The notes: generated from the sequence alone by a model not told the origin. Positions 24,785 to 34,528 are shown, counted from the first letter of the stretch. The stretch: DNA of 64,000 bases from Cellulomonas fimi (GCF_012952065.1 NZ_JABCJJ010000013.1:1-64000); one strand, 5' to 3'. Translations and numbers: made by a program.

Positions 24785-26433
24785 GACGCCTCCACCCAGA
24801 CGCCCTCGAACCGGACCGTCCCGATCTGGTGGCGGAAGTCGCGGACCCGGTCGTCGTGGACGAAGATCCGCGGCCACGTGAACAGGAAGGTGTTCGGCAT
24901 CTGCGTCACGGCCGTCGAGACCGCCTCCTGGAGCAGCCCGGGGTAGGCGGGGTCGTCCAGCGGGACCGCGCGGACCGCGTCGATCGCGGGCTGGAGGTCG
25001 GGCGGGCTCGTGCGGCCGAGGTTCATCAGGCCCTCCGGGCCGAAGAGCACCTCGAGCGCCTGCACCGGGGACTCGCGCCCGGAGAAGCTGTCGAGGTAGA
25101 AGGGGTACTCGCGCGTGACGTAGTTGCTCGTGCCGGGCGTCGCCATCTGGATGGTGACCGTGATCCCCACCTCGGCGAGCTGCGACTGGATCTGCTCGGC
25201 CAGCGCCTGGTCGACGGCCGTGCCGATCGTCAGGGTGAGGTCGAGCCCCTTCGCGTGACCCGCCTCGGCGAGCAGCGCGCGGGCGGCGTCCTGGTCGAAC
25301 TCGTAGAGCTCGTCGAGGTCGTCGTCGTACGCGACGTAGCCGTCCGGGAACGGCTGCCAGTTCGGCGAGCCGCGGCCGAAGAACGACACGTCCACCAGCG
25401 CCTGCCGGTCGAGGGCGTGGCTGATCGCCTGGAGGACGCGCGGGTCGTCGTACGGCGCCACGGTCGCGTCGACGTCGATGACCCGCACGGTGAAGGCCGT
25501 GATCTCCTCGACCGTGAGACCCGCCTGCTCGGCCGCGGCGACCTGCGCGGGCGGGACGACGGCGAGCCCGTACTGCCCGGACCGGATGCCGGCGACGGCG
25601 ACGGTCGGGTCGGGCGTGGGCCGCAGGTCGACGCCGCCGAGCAGGATCGCGTCGGCGTTCCAGTACTCCTCGTTCTTCACGACGGCGGCGTGGGAGTCCG
25701 GCACGTACTCGGTGAGGGTGAACGGGCCGGACCCGACGGGGGCGGTCGCGATCGCGTCGACGTCGGCACCGAACGCCGCCGGGCTCACCTGCATGCCGTT
25801 CTTGCCGGCGAGCAGCAGGGGGATCTGGAAGTCGGGCTGGTCGAGGTGCAGCGTGACGTCGGTCGGGCTGTCGACCGTGACGTCCGTGATCACGGAGAGC
25901 TGTGCGGCGATCGTCGAGTTGGGCTGGTCCCGGCCACGCAGCAGGTTCGCCTTCACCGCCTCGGCGTCGAGCGGGGTGCCGTCGGTGAACGTGAGGCCGT
26001 CACGCAGGTGGAAGGTCACCTGGTCGCCGGTCTCGTTGTACGTCCACGACTCCGCGAGCCCGGGCCGGGCGTCGCCGTCGTCCTCCTGCTGGACGAGCGC
26101 GTCGTAGACGAGCGCGAGCGCGTGCACGTCCTGGCCCGCGGTGGAGGTGACCGGGTCCCAGGACGTGGGCAGGTACCAGCCCCACGTCAGCGTGTTCCCC
26201 GGGGAGACGTCCGCCGTGGCGCCGTCCGTGGTGGTCGACCGCCCGGCCGTCGGTGAGCAGCCGGCGAGCAGGGCAGCGACGAGGGCGACGGGCACGAACG
26301 ACGCCAGCCGGGGCCGGCGCACGGGCCGGCTCGGTGGGCCGGTCGGCGGGCCGGTCGGCGGGCGGGTCAGGGACCTGGTGAGCGGCCCGGTCAGGGACCG
26401 GACCAGACGTCGGGGGGCGTTCCGTGACTGCAT
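24781..26433 (-). CDS. peptide/nickel-type ABC importer substrate-binding lipoprotein
   Basis: 550 residues, family 5 solute-binding protein. A long basic, proline-rich N-terminus with repeats (SLTGPLTRSLTRPPTGPPTGPP) precedes the signal span and lipobox ALLAGCS. Hallmarks: LVYDALVQQEDDG, PGLAESWTYNETGDQVTFHLRDGLTFTDG, TAPVGSGPFTLTEY, and RVLQAISHALDRQALV. It is the first gene of the operon, downstream of the cysteine-rich leader peptide. Family 5 proteins bind peptides, nickel chelates and assorted small ligands; here a sulfur compound is inferred from the downstream enzymes. Confidence 0.92.
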   Translation of the reverse strand: MQSRNAPRRLVRSLTGPLTRSLTRPPTGPPTGPPSRPVRRPRLASFVPVALVAALLAGCSPTAGRSTTTDGATADVSPGNTLTWGWYLPTSWDPVTSTAGQDVHALALVYDALVQQEDDGDARPGLAESWTYNETGDQVTFHLRDGLTFTDGTPLDAEAVKANLLRGRDQPNSTIAAQLSVITDVTVDSPTDVTLHLDQPDFQIPLLLAGKNGMQVSPAAFGADVDAIATAPVGSGPFTLTEYVPDSHAAVVKNEEYWNADAILLGGVDLRPTPDPTVAVAGIRSGQYGLAVVPPAQVAAAEQAGLTVEEITAFTVRVIDVDATVAPYDDPRVLQAISHALDRQALVDVSFFGRGSPNWQPFPDGYVAYDDDLDELYEFDQDAARALLAEAGHAKGLDLTLTIGTAVDQALAEQIQSQLAEVGITVTIQMATPGTSNYVTREYPFYLDSFSGRESPVQALEVLFGPEGLMNLGRTSPPDLQPAIDAVRAVPLDDPAYPGLLQEAVSTAVTQMPNTFLFTWPRIFVHDDRVRDFRHQIGTVRFEGVWVEAS

Positions 26434-26479
26434 GGTGGGTCCTGGTTCTTCGCGAGGGTGGATGGTGCGGCGACGCCTC

Positions 26480-26515
26480 GGACCTGCCGGACCGGACCCG
26501 GGCCCCGGCAGGTCC
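26480..26515. promoter_or_regulatory. strong leader hairpin before the binding-protein gene
   Basis: Perfect 11-bp stem GGACCTGCCGG/CCGGCAGGTCC with a 14-base loop, ending about 45 bases before the start codon at 26433. It lies in the leader of the sulfur operon; it could be an attenuator or translation-control stem. No U-tract follows. Confidence 0.55.
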
Positions 26516-26581
26516 GGGTCGCGGGAACGTGGGCAGCGGAGGGCGCAGCGCCGGCGCAGACGGGGCGCGCAGACGAGGCGC

Positions 26582-26611
26582 GCAGCGAGGGGCAGCGAGG
26601 GGCAGCGAGGG
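26582..26611. repeat. 10-bp tandem repeat in the leader
   Basis: Three exact copies of GCAGCGAGGG. Confidence 0.85.
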
Positions 26612-26671
26612 GCACGGTGGTGTGCGTGCGTGGTGCACCCGAGGGCGCACGAGAGGTGCTGTCGGGGAGCG

Positions 26672-26721
26672 CGCCGCGTCGGGCGGCCGGCGACGGGCCG
26701 ACGAGGGCCGACGACGCGGCG
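26672..26721. promoter_or_regulatory. leader hairpin with 10-bp stem
   Basis: CGCCGCGTCG at 26672-26681 is perfectly complementary to CGACGCGGCG at 26712-26721, enclosing 30 bases that include further GC-rich self-complementarity. It sits between the leader peptide and the operon. Confidence 0.5.
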
Positions 26722-26733
26722 ACGTCTCAGGGT

Positions 26734-26750
26734 GCCGGGACCGGCCCGGC
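26734..26750. promoter_or_regulatory. hairpin directly after the leader peptide stop
   Basis: GCCGGG-ACCGG-CCCGGC folds 11 bases beyond the leader peptide stop codon, where a stalled ribosome could influence folding. Confidence 0.5.
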
Positions 26751-26760
26751 GTCGCTCAGC

Positions 26761-26898
26761 TCAGGCGCGACAGCACCCGCGGTACGCGGCACGCTCCGGC
26801 GCGCCTGTCGAGCCGCAACACATTCGACACGACCGGTGGGCAGCAGCGGCTCGAGGCTGCGTGCAGGTGGCGGTGGCCACCTCGGTGTTCCGTGTCAT
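26761..26898 (-). CDS. cysteine-rich leader peptide of the sulfur operon
   Basis: 45 residues from an ATG with GAGAGG nine bases upstream. Six cysteines lie at positions 12, 24, 27, 28, 42 and 43, including RSCRMCC and the C-terminal GCCRA. No signal sequence or domain is present, and the frame is not needed for another gene. Short upstream frames with cysteine clusters are known in actinobacteria (described in mycobacteria) to reduce expression of sulfur genes when cysteine-tRNA is charged. Here the peptide precedes a sulfur-related operon by 328 bases, with hairpins between. Function as an attenuator is inference. Confidence 0.6.
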   Translation of the reverse strand: MTRNTEVATATCTQPRAAAAHRSCRMCCGSTGAPERAAYRGCCRA

Positions 26899-26919
26899 GA
26901 GACGCAGCCTCTCAACACG

Positions 26920-26935
26920 TGGACGTCGTTGTCCA
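26920..26935. promoter_or_regulatory. palindrome in the presumed operon promoter
   Basis: TGGAC-GTCGTT-GTCCA inverted repeat about 20 bases upstream of the leader peptide start. On the minus strand it includes TTGGACA, which could serve as a -35 element. A regulator binding here would control the whole operon. Confidence 0.4.
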
Positions 26936-27010
26936 ATGACGATCCTCGGAGCATCCACGACCGATCGTGATGGGTCGTGACGACGCGCCGAGAGACGGGA
27001 GCGGACGAGG

Positions 27011-27040
27011 ACGGACGGACGGACGGACGGACGGACGGAT
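27011..27040. repeat. tetranucleotide repeat (ACGG)n
   Basis: Seven ACGG units immediately after the stop of the DtxR gene (minus strand) and upstream of the leader region. A simple-sequence tract that could vary in length. Confidence 0.9.
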
Positions 27041-27041
27041 G

Positions 27042-27761
27042 TTACGGAGCGACCGGGTCCGCCACCGTCGCCGCGACGAAGATGTGGCGCGAGACCTCGA
27101 TCGGCAGGTCGAGCACCGTCTCCGCGCCCGGCGCACTCACGGTCAGCACCCCGGCCCCGCGCTCCACGGTGATCTCGCCGCCGGGGACCACGCCCGCGTT
27201 CGCGAGCCGCGCCAGCAGCTCCGTGTCGGTCTGGAGCGGCTCGCCGAGCCGGGCGACGACGACGCGCCCCGGCTGCCCGTCCGCCGGCACCGCCTGCGTG
27301 AGGGCGACGACGCCGTCGAGGAAGTGCTCGGGCGCCCGCACGTCGCCGAGCTCGTCGAGACCGGGGATCGGGTTGCCGTACGGCGAGTGGTGCGGGTGGT
27401 CGAGCAGCGTCAGGAGCCGCTTCTCGACGCGGTCGCTCATGACGTGCTCCCAGCGGCAGGCCTCCTCGTGCACGAACTCCCAGTCGAGCCCGATCACGTC
27501 GGTCAGCAGCCGCTCCGCGAGCCGGTGCTTGCGCATGACGCGCACCGCCTTGAGGTGGCCCGCCTCCGTGAGCTCGAGGTGCCGGTCCCCGCTGACGACC
27601 AGGAGCCCGTCGCGCTCCATGCGGGCGACGGTCTGCGACACCGTCGGGCCCGAGTGCCCCAGACGCTCCGCGATGCGCGCCCGGAGCGGCACGATGCCCT
27701 CCTCCGCCAGCTCGTAGATGGTCCGGAGATACATCTCGGTGGTGTCGATCAGGTCGCTCAC
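27042..27761 (-). CDS. DtxR/IdeR family metal-dependent repressor
   Basis: 239 residues from a GTG start. Winged helix at residues 5-70 (DTTEMYLRTIYELAEEG, GPTVSQTVARMERDGLLVV). The dimerisation/metal domain includes RKHRLAERLLTDVIGLDWEFVHEEACRWEHVMS, with the metal ligands (E/C/H) of the ancillary and primary sites. A C-terminal SH3-like domain completes the DtxR architecture, which favours iron-sensing IdeR/DtxR over the shorter MntR. It is divergent from serC. Cys (HEEACRWEH) is the metal-ligand cysteine typical of the iron-sensing branch. Confidence 0.93.
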   Translation of the reverse strand: MSDLIDTTEMYLRTIYELAEEGIVPLRARIAERLGHSGPTVSQTVARMERDGLLVVSGDRHLELTEAGHLKAVRVMRKHRLAERLLTDVIGLDWEFVHEEACRWEHVMSDRVEKRLLTLLDHPHHSPYGNPIPGLDELGDVRAPEHFLDGVVALTQAVPADGQPGRVVVARLGEPLQTDTELLARLANAGVVPGGEITVERGAGVLTVSAPGAETVLDLPIEVSRHIFVAATVADPVAP

Positions 27762-27843
27762 GTCTCAGGCCTCCCGTAGTCCTCGCGCTCGTGACAGGTT
27801 ACGTGGTGGCCGCGGGCACCGGGGCCGGGCTGAGCGCCATTAG

Positions 27844-28986
<1,143 letters not shown>

Positions 28987-29004
28987 CCGGTCAGTCGACG
29001 AACC

Positions 29005-30345
29005 GTGCCCTCCGAGCCTGTGCCTTCCGAGCCCGCGCCCTCCCAGCCCGTGCCCACCGAACCGCTCCCCGCGGCGGCCGCGCCCGTCCAGCCCATCCGG
29101 CTGCAACGGGACCGGGTCACGGTCGCGATCTACGCCCACTTCGTGGGCTGGGCCTGGCTGATCTACGGCTTCTCGCCTGCGGTGCCGCTGCTCGCCGCCG
29201 AGCTCGGCATCACGAAGGCGCAGGCCGGCCTGCACGGCACCGCGATGGCGCTCGGCACGTTCTCGACCGCGTTCCTGAGCCCCGGGCTGGCCAACCGGTT
29301 CGGGCGTCGCCGGACGATGCTGCTGGGCAGCCTGGTCATCACGGTCGGGGTCGGGACTCTCGTCACGGGCGACTCGCTCGCGCTCACGCTCCCGGGTGCG
29401 TTCGTCACCTCGCTCGGCGGATCGCTGTGGATCTCGGCCGCGCAGCCGGCGCTCGCGGTCCACCACCACGAGGCGAGCGCCGCTGCGGTCAGCGAGGCGA
29501 ACGGCGTCGGTGCGCTGTTCGGCCTGCTGTCCCCGCTCGCCGTGGGCGGCGCCGTCGCGATCGGCTGGGGGTGGCGGCCGGCGGTCGCGGTGACGATCGT
29601 GCTCGCGGCCGTCGCGGCCGTGCTGCTCGCGCGCCTGCCGAGCCGCGGCGCCCTGGGTCGCCCCGAGGCCCCGGTGCCTGCCGTGGACGCGCTCCCCGCC
29701 GCGCCCGCCCGCTCCGCAACGTCCGCGCGCTCCGCCGTGCCCGCCCGCTCCGCCGTGCCCGCCCGGCCTGCTCCCGGCCGGTTCCCCCGGCTGCTGTGGC
29801 ACTTCTGGCTCGGGCTCGTCGCCGTCGTCGCGATCGAGAACGCGACCACCTTCTGGGCCGCCGACCTCATCGTCACCCGCACCGGCGCCGGCCCGGGCGC
29901 CGCCACCGGCGCGGTGGCAGGACTGATCGCGGGGATGTGCGTCTCACGGTTCGTCGCGGGGCCGCTGTCCCTGCGCCGCGCGCCGGAGAAGCTGCTCCTG
30001 GTCGCGTTCGCGATCGCGGCCCTGGGCTGGCTCGTCCTGTGGACGACGACGTCCGCGGCCGTCGCGGTCGTCGGTCTCGTGGTCATGGGCCTGGGCTACG
30101 GCGCGCAGTACCCGTTGTCGGTGTCGCTCGTGCTGCGCGCCTCTGCGGGCCGCCCCGACGGCGCTCAGGCCCTCGCGACCATGGGCACCGGTGCGGCGAT
30201 CGCCGTCGCACCGTTCGCGCTCGGCGCGGCGGCGGACCAGGTCGGCTCGCACACCGCCTTCGTGCTCGTGCCGCTGCTCATCGGGTGCGGTGCGGCGGCC
30301 GTGCTGGCGGGCCTGCGTCTCGCGCACCGGCAGACGAGGAGCTGA
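29005..30345 (+). CDS. MFS transporter
   Basis: 446 residues. The first 30 residues are a PSEP/PxEP repeat-like proline-rich tail, followed by 12 predicted spans. Typical signatures are FGRRRTMLLGSLVI after the second span and LGYGAQYPLSVSLVLRA late in the protein. The cytoplasmic loop between halves is alanine-rich with the repeat SAVPAR. Substrate unknown; adjacency to serC raises the idea of an amino-acid exporter, which is inference only. Confidence 0.88.
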   Translation: MPSEPVPSEPAPSQPVPTEPLPAAAAPVQPIRLQRDRVTVAIYAHFVGWAWLIYGFSPAVPLLAAELGITKAQAGLHGTAMALGTFSTAFLSPGLANRFGRRRTMLLGSLVITVGVGTLVTGDSLALTLPGAFVTSLGGSLWISAAQPALAVHHHEASAAAVSEANGVGALFGLLSPLAVGGAVAIGWGWRPAVAVTIVLAAVAAVLLARLPSRGALGRPEAPVPAVDALPAAPARSATSARSAVPARSAVPARPAPGRFPRLLWHFWLGLVAVVAIENATTFWAADLIVTRTGAGPGAATGAVAGLIAGMCVSRFVAGPLSLRRAPEKLLLVAFAIAALGWLVLWTTTSAAVAVVGLVVMGLGYGAQYPLSVSLVLRASAGRPDGAQALATMGTGAAIAVAPFALGAAADQVGSHTAFVLVPLLIGCGAAAVLAGLRLAHRQTRS

Positions 30346-30352
30346 GCTCGGG

Positions 30353-30384
30353 GTCCGCCGTGCCGGGGCCCCGGCACGGCGGAC
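30353..30384. terminator. bidirectional terminator, perfect 16-bp hairpin
   Basis: GTCCGCCGTGCCGGGG is followed at once by its exact reverse complement. It lies between the convergent MFS and LAxTG genes. With no unpaired loop in the DNA palindrome, the RNA would form a tight stem. Confidence 0.8.
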
Positions 30385-30413
30385 GTCGGGGCCCCAGCCA
30401 CGGCGACCGGAGG

Positions 30414-30989
30414 TCAGTGCGTGTGGCGCTGGCGCAGCGACCGCCCGACCAGGACTCCCGCACCCACCACGAGCAGAGCGGCACCGGCCGCCACCAGCGA
30501 GACGGCGTCGAAGCCGGTGGCCGCGAGCACCTGCGAGGACCGCACCGGCGCCGCGTTCCCGGCGCTGAGGACCTCGCTCATGGGGACGACGCAGGTCGCG
30601 GCGACGGCGGCGGCATCCACGCGCACGGTGGCCTCCCCGCCGGCGACGAACCGGACGTCGACCGCACCCCTGGGGACGGTCGCGGGCCAGGCGACGCTTC
30701 CCGTGAGCGGCAGGCCGGCGCTGAGCACCTCACCTCCCGGCGCCTGCCAACGCAGGTCGACGGTGGTCGCCGACGTCCCGGAAGGGACCACGCGGTACCT
30801 CAGCTCCAGCACGCCCGCGGGGCAGGCCGGCACGGCCTCTTCCACCGACACCGCGCACACACCGCCGGCGGCGTAGTTGTTGTCCTGCCGGTCGCAGGTG
30901 CCGACCTGGGCCGAGGCCGGCAGACCGGCCGCGAGGACCGAGAGGAGCCCGAACAGCACCACCGCCAGAGATCGCGCCAGGGGTCGCAT
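30414..30989 (-). CDS. LAxTG-anchored cell-wall surface protein
   Basis: 191 residues with AAGGAG before the ATG. Signal peptide (SLAVVLFGLLSVLAAGLPASAQ), an extracellular domain of about 120 residues with five cysteines, and a class E-type sorting signal: LAATG followed by a membrane span (VSLVAAGAALLVVGAGVLVG) and RSLRQRHTH tail. Sortase E attaches such proteins to peptidoglycan. The extracellular domain is not recognised. It lies next to a DUF4012 gene, both on the minus strand, at the edge of the polysaccharide locus. Confidence 0.8.
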   Translation of the reverse strand: MRPLARSLAVVLFGLLSVLAAGLPASAQVGTCDRQDNNYAAGGVCAVSVEEAVPACPAGVLELRYRVVPSGTSATTVDLRWQAPGGEVLSAGLPLTGSVAWPATVPRGAVDVRFVAGGEATVRVDAAAVAATCVVPMSEVLSAGNAAPVRSSQVLAATGFDAVSLVAAGAALLVVGAGVLVGRSLRQRHTH

Positions 30990-31155
30990 CAGGAGCTCCT
31001 TCGATCAGCGGCAAAAAGGACATATCGTGATCAGGGTACGCATTCCGCGCGGGACCGGTGCAGCCCGATCGGGTGAACCTCGCCGACCGTCAGGACCTGG
31101 GCACGCGCACGTCGTCGGCGCCGGGCCGCGCAGGCTGCGCCGGCAGCGCCGGCGG

Positions 31156-33006
31156 TCAGGGACAGACGGCCGTCAGGATCCCCGGGCTGGTCAGGGTCGG
31201 CGTGAGCCAGACGGGCAGCTCGTCGGCCGGGCGCTCCGTGCGGACCTCGAACCGGTAGGTCGCGCGCTGCCCCGGCGCCAGCCAGGACGTCAGCACCTGG
31301 ACGTCACGTCCCCGCTCGACCGCCCGGAGCCCACCGATCCCGACGTCCCCCGACATGACGGGGCCCAGCGAGCCCGCGACCGGTGCGTACACCGTGAGGT
31401 TGGTCGCCACCCACCCGGTGGGCAGCGCCGAACCGCTCCATCCCGTCACGTACCTCGGGTAGTCCGCGATGTCGGCGGGGGGCGCATACGAGAGGTCGAC
31501 CCGGACGACCGACGTCGTGGAACCCGCATCGCACCGCACGTCCTCGATCGCGACGTCCGTGCGCAGGAAGTAGTCGAGCTTCCCCGCGGCGCCGTCGTTC
31601 AGGAAGACGCCGGCGGCGGCGTCCGCACCGCCCGACAGGAACGCACCGCCGACGGTGGTGGCCGCCAGGACCGCCTGCTCGTCCGGACGCGCCGACCACA
31701 CGCGGACACGGTGCTCGCCGCTCGCGCGGCCGAGCTGCTCCACGACGCGTCGGGCGTCGCCCTGGCCGGAGCCGACCGCCCGGAAGATCGTCGTGGCGAC
31801 CCCGGTGTAGAAGGCGTCCGCCTCGAGCGGGTCCTGCAGCCGCAGGTAGCTCTGGTGCAGGAGCTCCTCGACGAGGTTCCCCGCATCCAACCGCAGCCCG
31901 CCGGGCTCGACCACCGCACCGGTCGCCTCGAGGACGTACGCGACCGCGACGGGGTCGAGGGCGATCACGCCGTCCACGTCACCACCGATCGTCGTGCGCC
32001 AGTGCTCCCGGACCAGCTCGGCCGTCCGCGGGAAGTCCGGCGTGAGCGTGGTGTTCTGCAGCCAGCGCCCCAGGCGGTCGCTGTGCACCTGCAGCTCGTC
32101 GGCGGTCAGGGGCAGGACCGGCGCGTCGAGGGCGGGGAACTCCACGGTCGTGCGCTGCTCGACGAGGTCGAGCACGCCGTTCTCCGCGCGCAGGACCGCC
32201 ACCGCGCCGACGATCCCGCCGGCCGCACGCAGCTCGGCGCTGTTGAGGGAGAGCAGCAGGTACGTGCGCGGCTCGTCGGCGCCCAGCATCGGCGGCAGCA
32301 GCGCCGAGAACCGGGCCGCGCCGTCGAGCAGCTCGGACACCTCCGCGAGCCCGCCCTGCACCTGCTCGACGGGCCCGGCCAGCCGGTCCAGCAGCGGGCG
32401 CGTGTCTATCGCCGCGACGGACCGCTCCGCCGCCGCGACGGTATCGGCGGCGCGAGCCAGGCCGGGAGCCGCGGCGGCGATCGGGCCGACGTCGATCCTG
32501 CCGTCGGTCCCGCGCAGGCCCTGCGCCTCCCCGATGGCGTCGATATCCCGCAGCGTCGGCATCGCCAGGCGCGCGACGTCGTCGAGGGCTGCCGAGACCG
32601 TCGCCACGGCGGCCAGGTTGGGTCCGATGCCGGGCAACCGCGAGGCAGCAGCCCAGACCGGGTCCGACGTCGCACGGCGCGCTCGCGCCGTGTCCGCCTC
32701 GAGCTCCGGGAGCCGCGCCACGACGGTCTCGCTCCGCACGTCGGACAGGCCGTCACGGATCTCGCGGACGACCCCCTCCGCGTGCATGAGCGAGGTGGCC
32801 GCCTGCACGCCACGGAAGACGAGCCACCCGGTCGCCACGACGAGCAGCACCCCGACCACGAGCAGCGTCCGCCGAACCAGCCGCCAGGCCCGCTGCGGTC
32901 GGCGCGTCGGCGTCGGGGCGTCGGTGCCGAGCGAGCGCTCCGCCGGGTCGTCCGGGGCGGCGTCGGGCATCGCGTCCGCACCCGCGGAACCGGTCGGCCT
33001 GCTCAC
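31156..33006 (-). CDS. DUF4012 domain membrane protein
   Basis: 616 residues. Cytoplasmic basic N-terminus, one membrane span (LLVVGVLLVVATGWLVF), then a large extracellular region. Hallmarks of DUF4012: YLLLSLNSAELRAAGGIVGAVAV, VDGVIALDPVAVAYVLEATG, and FLNDGAAGKLDYFL. DUF4012 proteins are common in actinobacterial exopolysaccharide loci and may assist polymer attachment; the biochemical role is unknown. Separated from the LAxTG gene by 167 bases. Confidence 0.9.
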   Translation of the reverse strand: MSRPTGSAGADAMPDAAPDDPAERSLGTDAPTPTRRPQRAWRLVRRTLLVVGVLLVVATGWLVFRGVQAATSLMHAEGVVREIRDGLSDVRSETVVARLPELEADTARARRATSDPVWAAASRLPGIGPNLAAVATVSAALDDVARLAMPTLRDIDAIGEAQGLRGTDGRIDVGPIAAAAPGLARAADTVAAAERSVAAIDTRPLLDRLAGPVEQVQGGLAEVSELLDGAARFSALLPPMLGADEPRTYLLLSLNSAELRAAGGIVGAVAVLRAENGVLDLVEQRTTVEFPALDAPVLPLTADELQVHSDRLGRWLQNTTLTPDFPRTAELVREHWRTTIGGDVDGVIALDPVAVAYVLEATGAVVEPGGLRLDAGNLVEELLHQSYLRLQDPLEADAFYTGVATTIFRAVGSGQGDARRVVEQLGRASGEHRVRVWSARPDEQAVLAATTVGGAFLSGGADAAAGVFLNDGAAGKLDYFLRTDVAIEDVRCDAGSTTSVVRVDLSYAPPADIADYPRYVTGWSGSALPTGWVATNLTVYAPVAGSLGPVMSGDVGIGGLRAVERGRDVQVLTSWLAPGQRATYRFEVRTERPADELPVWLTPTLTSPGILTAVCP

Positions 33007-33136
33007 GGGTCGATCGTGACATACCGGGCACCGCCCGACGGCCGCCAGGGAGCGGGTTCACCCCATCGCCGCGGGGCGCCGGCACGTCCCGCGGTACGGC
33101 TCTCCCACCGTCGGGGAAGGCGGTGCGCCGTCCCGC

Positions 33137-33169
33137 GCAGGACGCCGCCCTATGCAGGACGCCGCCCTA
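33137..33169. repeat. 16-bp direct repeat at the MFS stop
   Basis: GCAGGACGCCGCCCTA is repeated exactly with a 17-base period; the second copy contains the stop codon of the MFS gene. Confidence 0.85.
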
Positions 33170-34528
33170 CGCGCGCGTGTTCGCGTCGCGCAGCTCCTCG
33201 GCGCGCAGCGCCCGCGCGGCCTCCTCGCGGGCGAGGCGCTCCGCCTCGAGCGGGTGCCCCGGCTCCCGGTCGAGGTACATGACCTGCAGGTGCGGTCGGC
33301 TCCGCAGGCTGTACCGGACCTGCAGGTGCCAGCGGCGGACCGCCCAGACGGCCGCGCCGGTCGAGACGAGCAGGGCTGTGATCGAGCCGATGCCGATGGA
33401 CCAGCGCGCGCCGAACGTCTCGCCGATCCAGCCCACGAGGGGCGACCCGATCGGCGTCGCACCCAGGAACACCATCATGTAGAGCGCCATGACGCGGCCG
33501 CGCAGCGCGGGGTCGGTGCCCATCTGGATGGTCGCGTTCGCGGCGGTCATCATCGTGAGCGACGCGAGCCCCACCGGGATGCACGCGAGCGCGAACGACT
33601 CGTACGTCGGCATGAGCGCCAGGACGCCGGTCGTGATCCCGAACGCGAACGCCGAGCCGATCACCAGGCGCACCCGGGGGCGCTCGCGCCGGGCGGCCAG
33701 CAGCGCGCCGGTGAGCGAGCCGATCGCGAGGATCGAGCCGAGGATCCCGTACTCCTGCGCGCCCTTGCCGAACTCGGTGCGCGCCATGAGCGCGCTCGTG
33801 AGCTGGAAGTTGAGGCCGAAGGTCGAGACGACGCCCACCACGACCATGATCACGAGGATGTCGCTGCGCCCGCGCACGTACCGCAGGCCCGCGCGGATCT
33901 GGCCCTTCTCGTGCCGCGCGGCGTGCGGCATGGGCCGCAGCTCGCGCGTCCGCATCCGGGTCAGCGCGAAGATCGTCGCCACGAACGAGATGCCGTTGAT
34001 GACGAACACCCAGCCGGTGCCGACCCACGCGATCATGAGCCCCGCGATCCCGGGCCCGATCAGGCGCGCGGCGTTGAACGAGGCGCTGTTGAGCCCGACG
34101 GCGTTCGACAGCTTGTCGGTCGGCACCATCTCGGCGACGAACGTCTGGCGCACCGGGTTGTCGATCGCCGTGACGATCCCGAGCAGCAGCGCGAACACGT
34201 AGACGTGCCACAGCTGCACGTACCCGGACAGGACGAGCCCGCCGAGCGCGAGCGCGAGCACCGCGAGGGACGACTGGGTCGCGATGATCAGCTTGCGCCG
34301 GTTGACCCGGTCGGCGAGGACGCCGGCGTGCGCGGAGAGCAGCAGGACGGGCAGGAACTGCAGGGCGGTGACGATGCCGACGGCGACGCCGGAGTCGTCG
34401 GACAGGACCGTCAGGACGAGCCAGTCCTGCGCGACCCGCTGCATCCAGGTGCCGACGTTGGCGACGAGCGCACCGGCGAACCAGAGGCGGTAGTTGAAGT
34501 ACCGCAGGGAGCTGAAGGTCGGGCTCAT
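33167..34528 (-). CDS. MFS transporter
   Basis: 453 residues, 12 spans (TMS in LYFNYRLWFAGALVANVGTWMQR-type region). Typical of the enterobactin-exporter-like (MFS_3/TetV) group: RVAQDWLVLTVLSDDS, ADRVNRRKLIIATQSSLAVL, and DNPVRQTFVAEMVP. The C-terminal 50 residues are charged. It overlaps the MarR stop by four bases, so MarR probably controls it. Likely a multidrug exporter. Confidence 0.92.
   Translation of the reverse strand: MSPTFSSLRYFNYRLWFAGALVANVGTWMQRVAQDWLVLTVLSDDSGVAVGIVTALQFLPVLLLSAHAGVLADRVNRRKLIIATQSSLAVLALALGGLVLSGYVQLWHVYVFALLLGIVTAIDNPVRQTFVAEMVPTDKLSNAVGLNSASFNAARLIGPGIAGLMIAWVGTGWVFVINGISFVATIFALTRMRTRELRPMPHAARHEKGQIRAGLRYVRGRSDILVIMVVVGVVSTFGLNFQLTSALMARTEFGKGAQEYGILGSILAIGSLTGALLAARRERPRVRLVIGSAFAFGITTGVLALMPTYESFALACIPVGLASLTMMTAANATIQMGTDPALRGRVMALYMMVFLGATPIGSPLVGWIGETFGARWSIGIGSITALLVSTGAAVWAVRRWHLQVRYSLRSRPHLQVMYLDREPGHPLEAERLAREEAARALRAEELRDANTRA

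Noticed and set aside
27011-27040. Coding role for the ACGG repeat
   Set aside because: It lies after the DtxR stop and in no supported gene; a simple-sequence tract.
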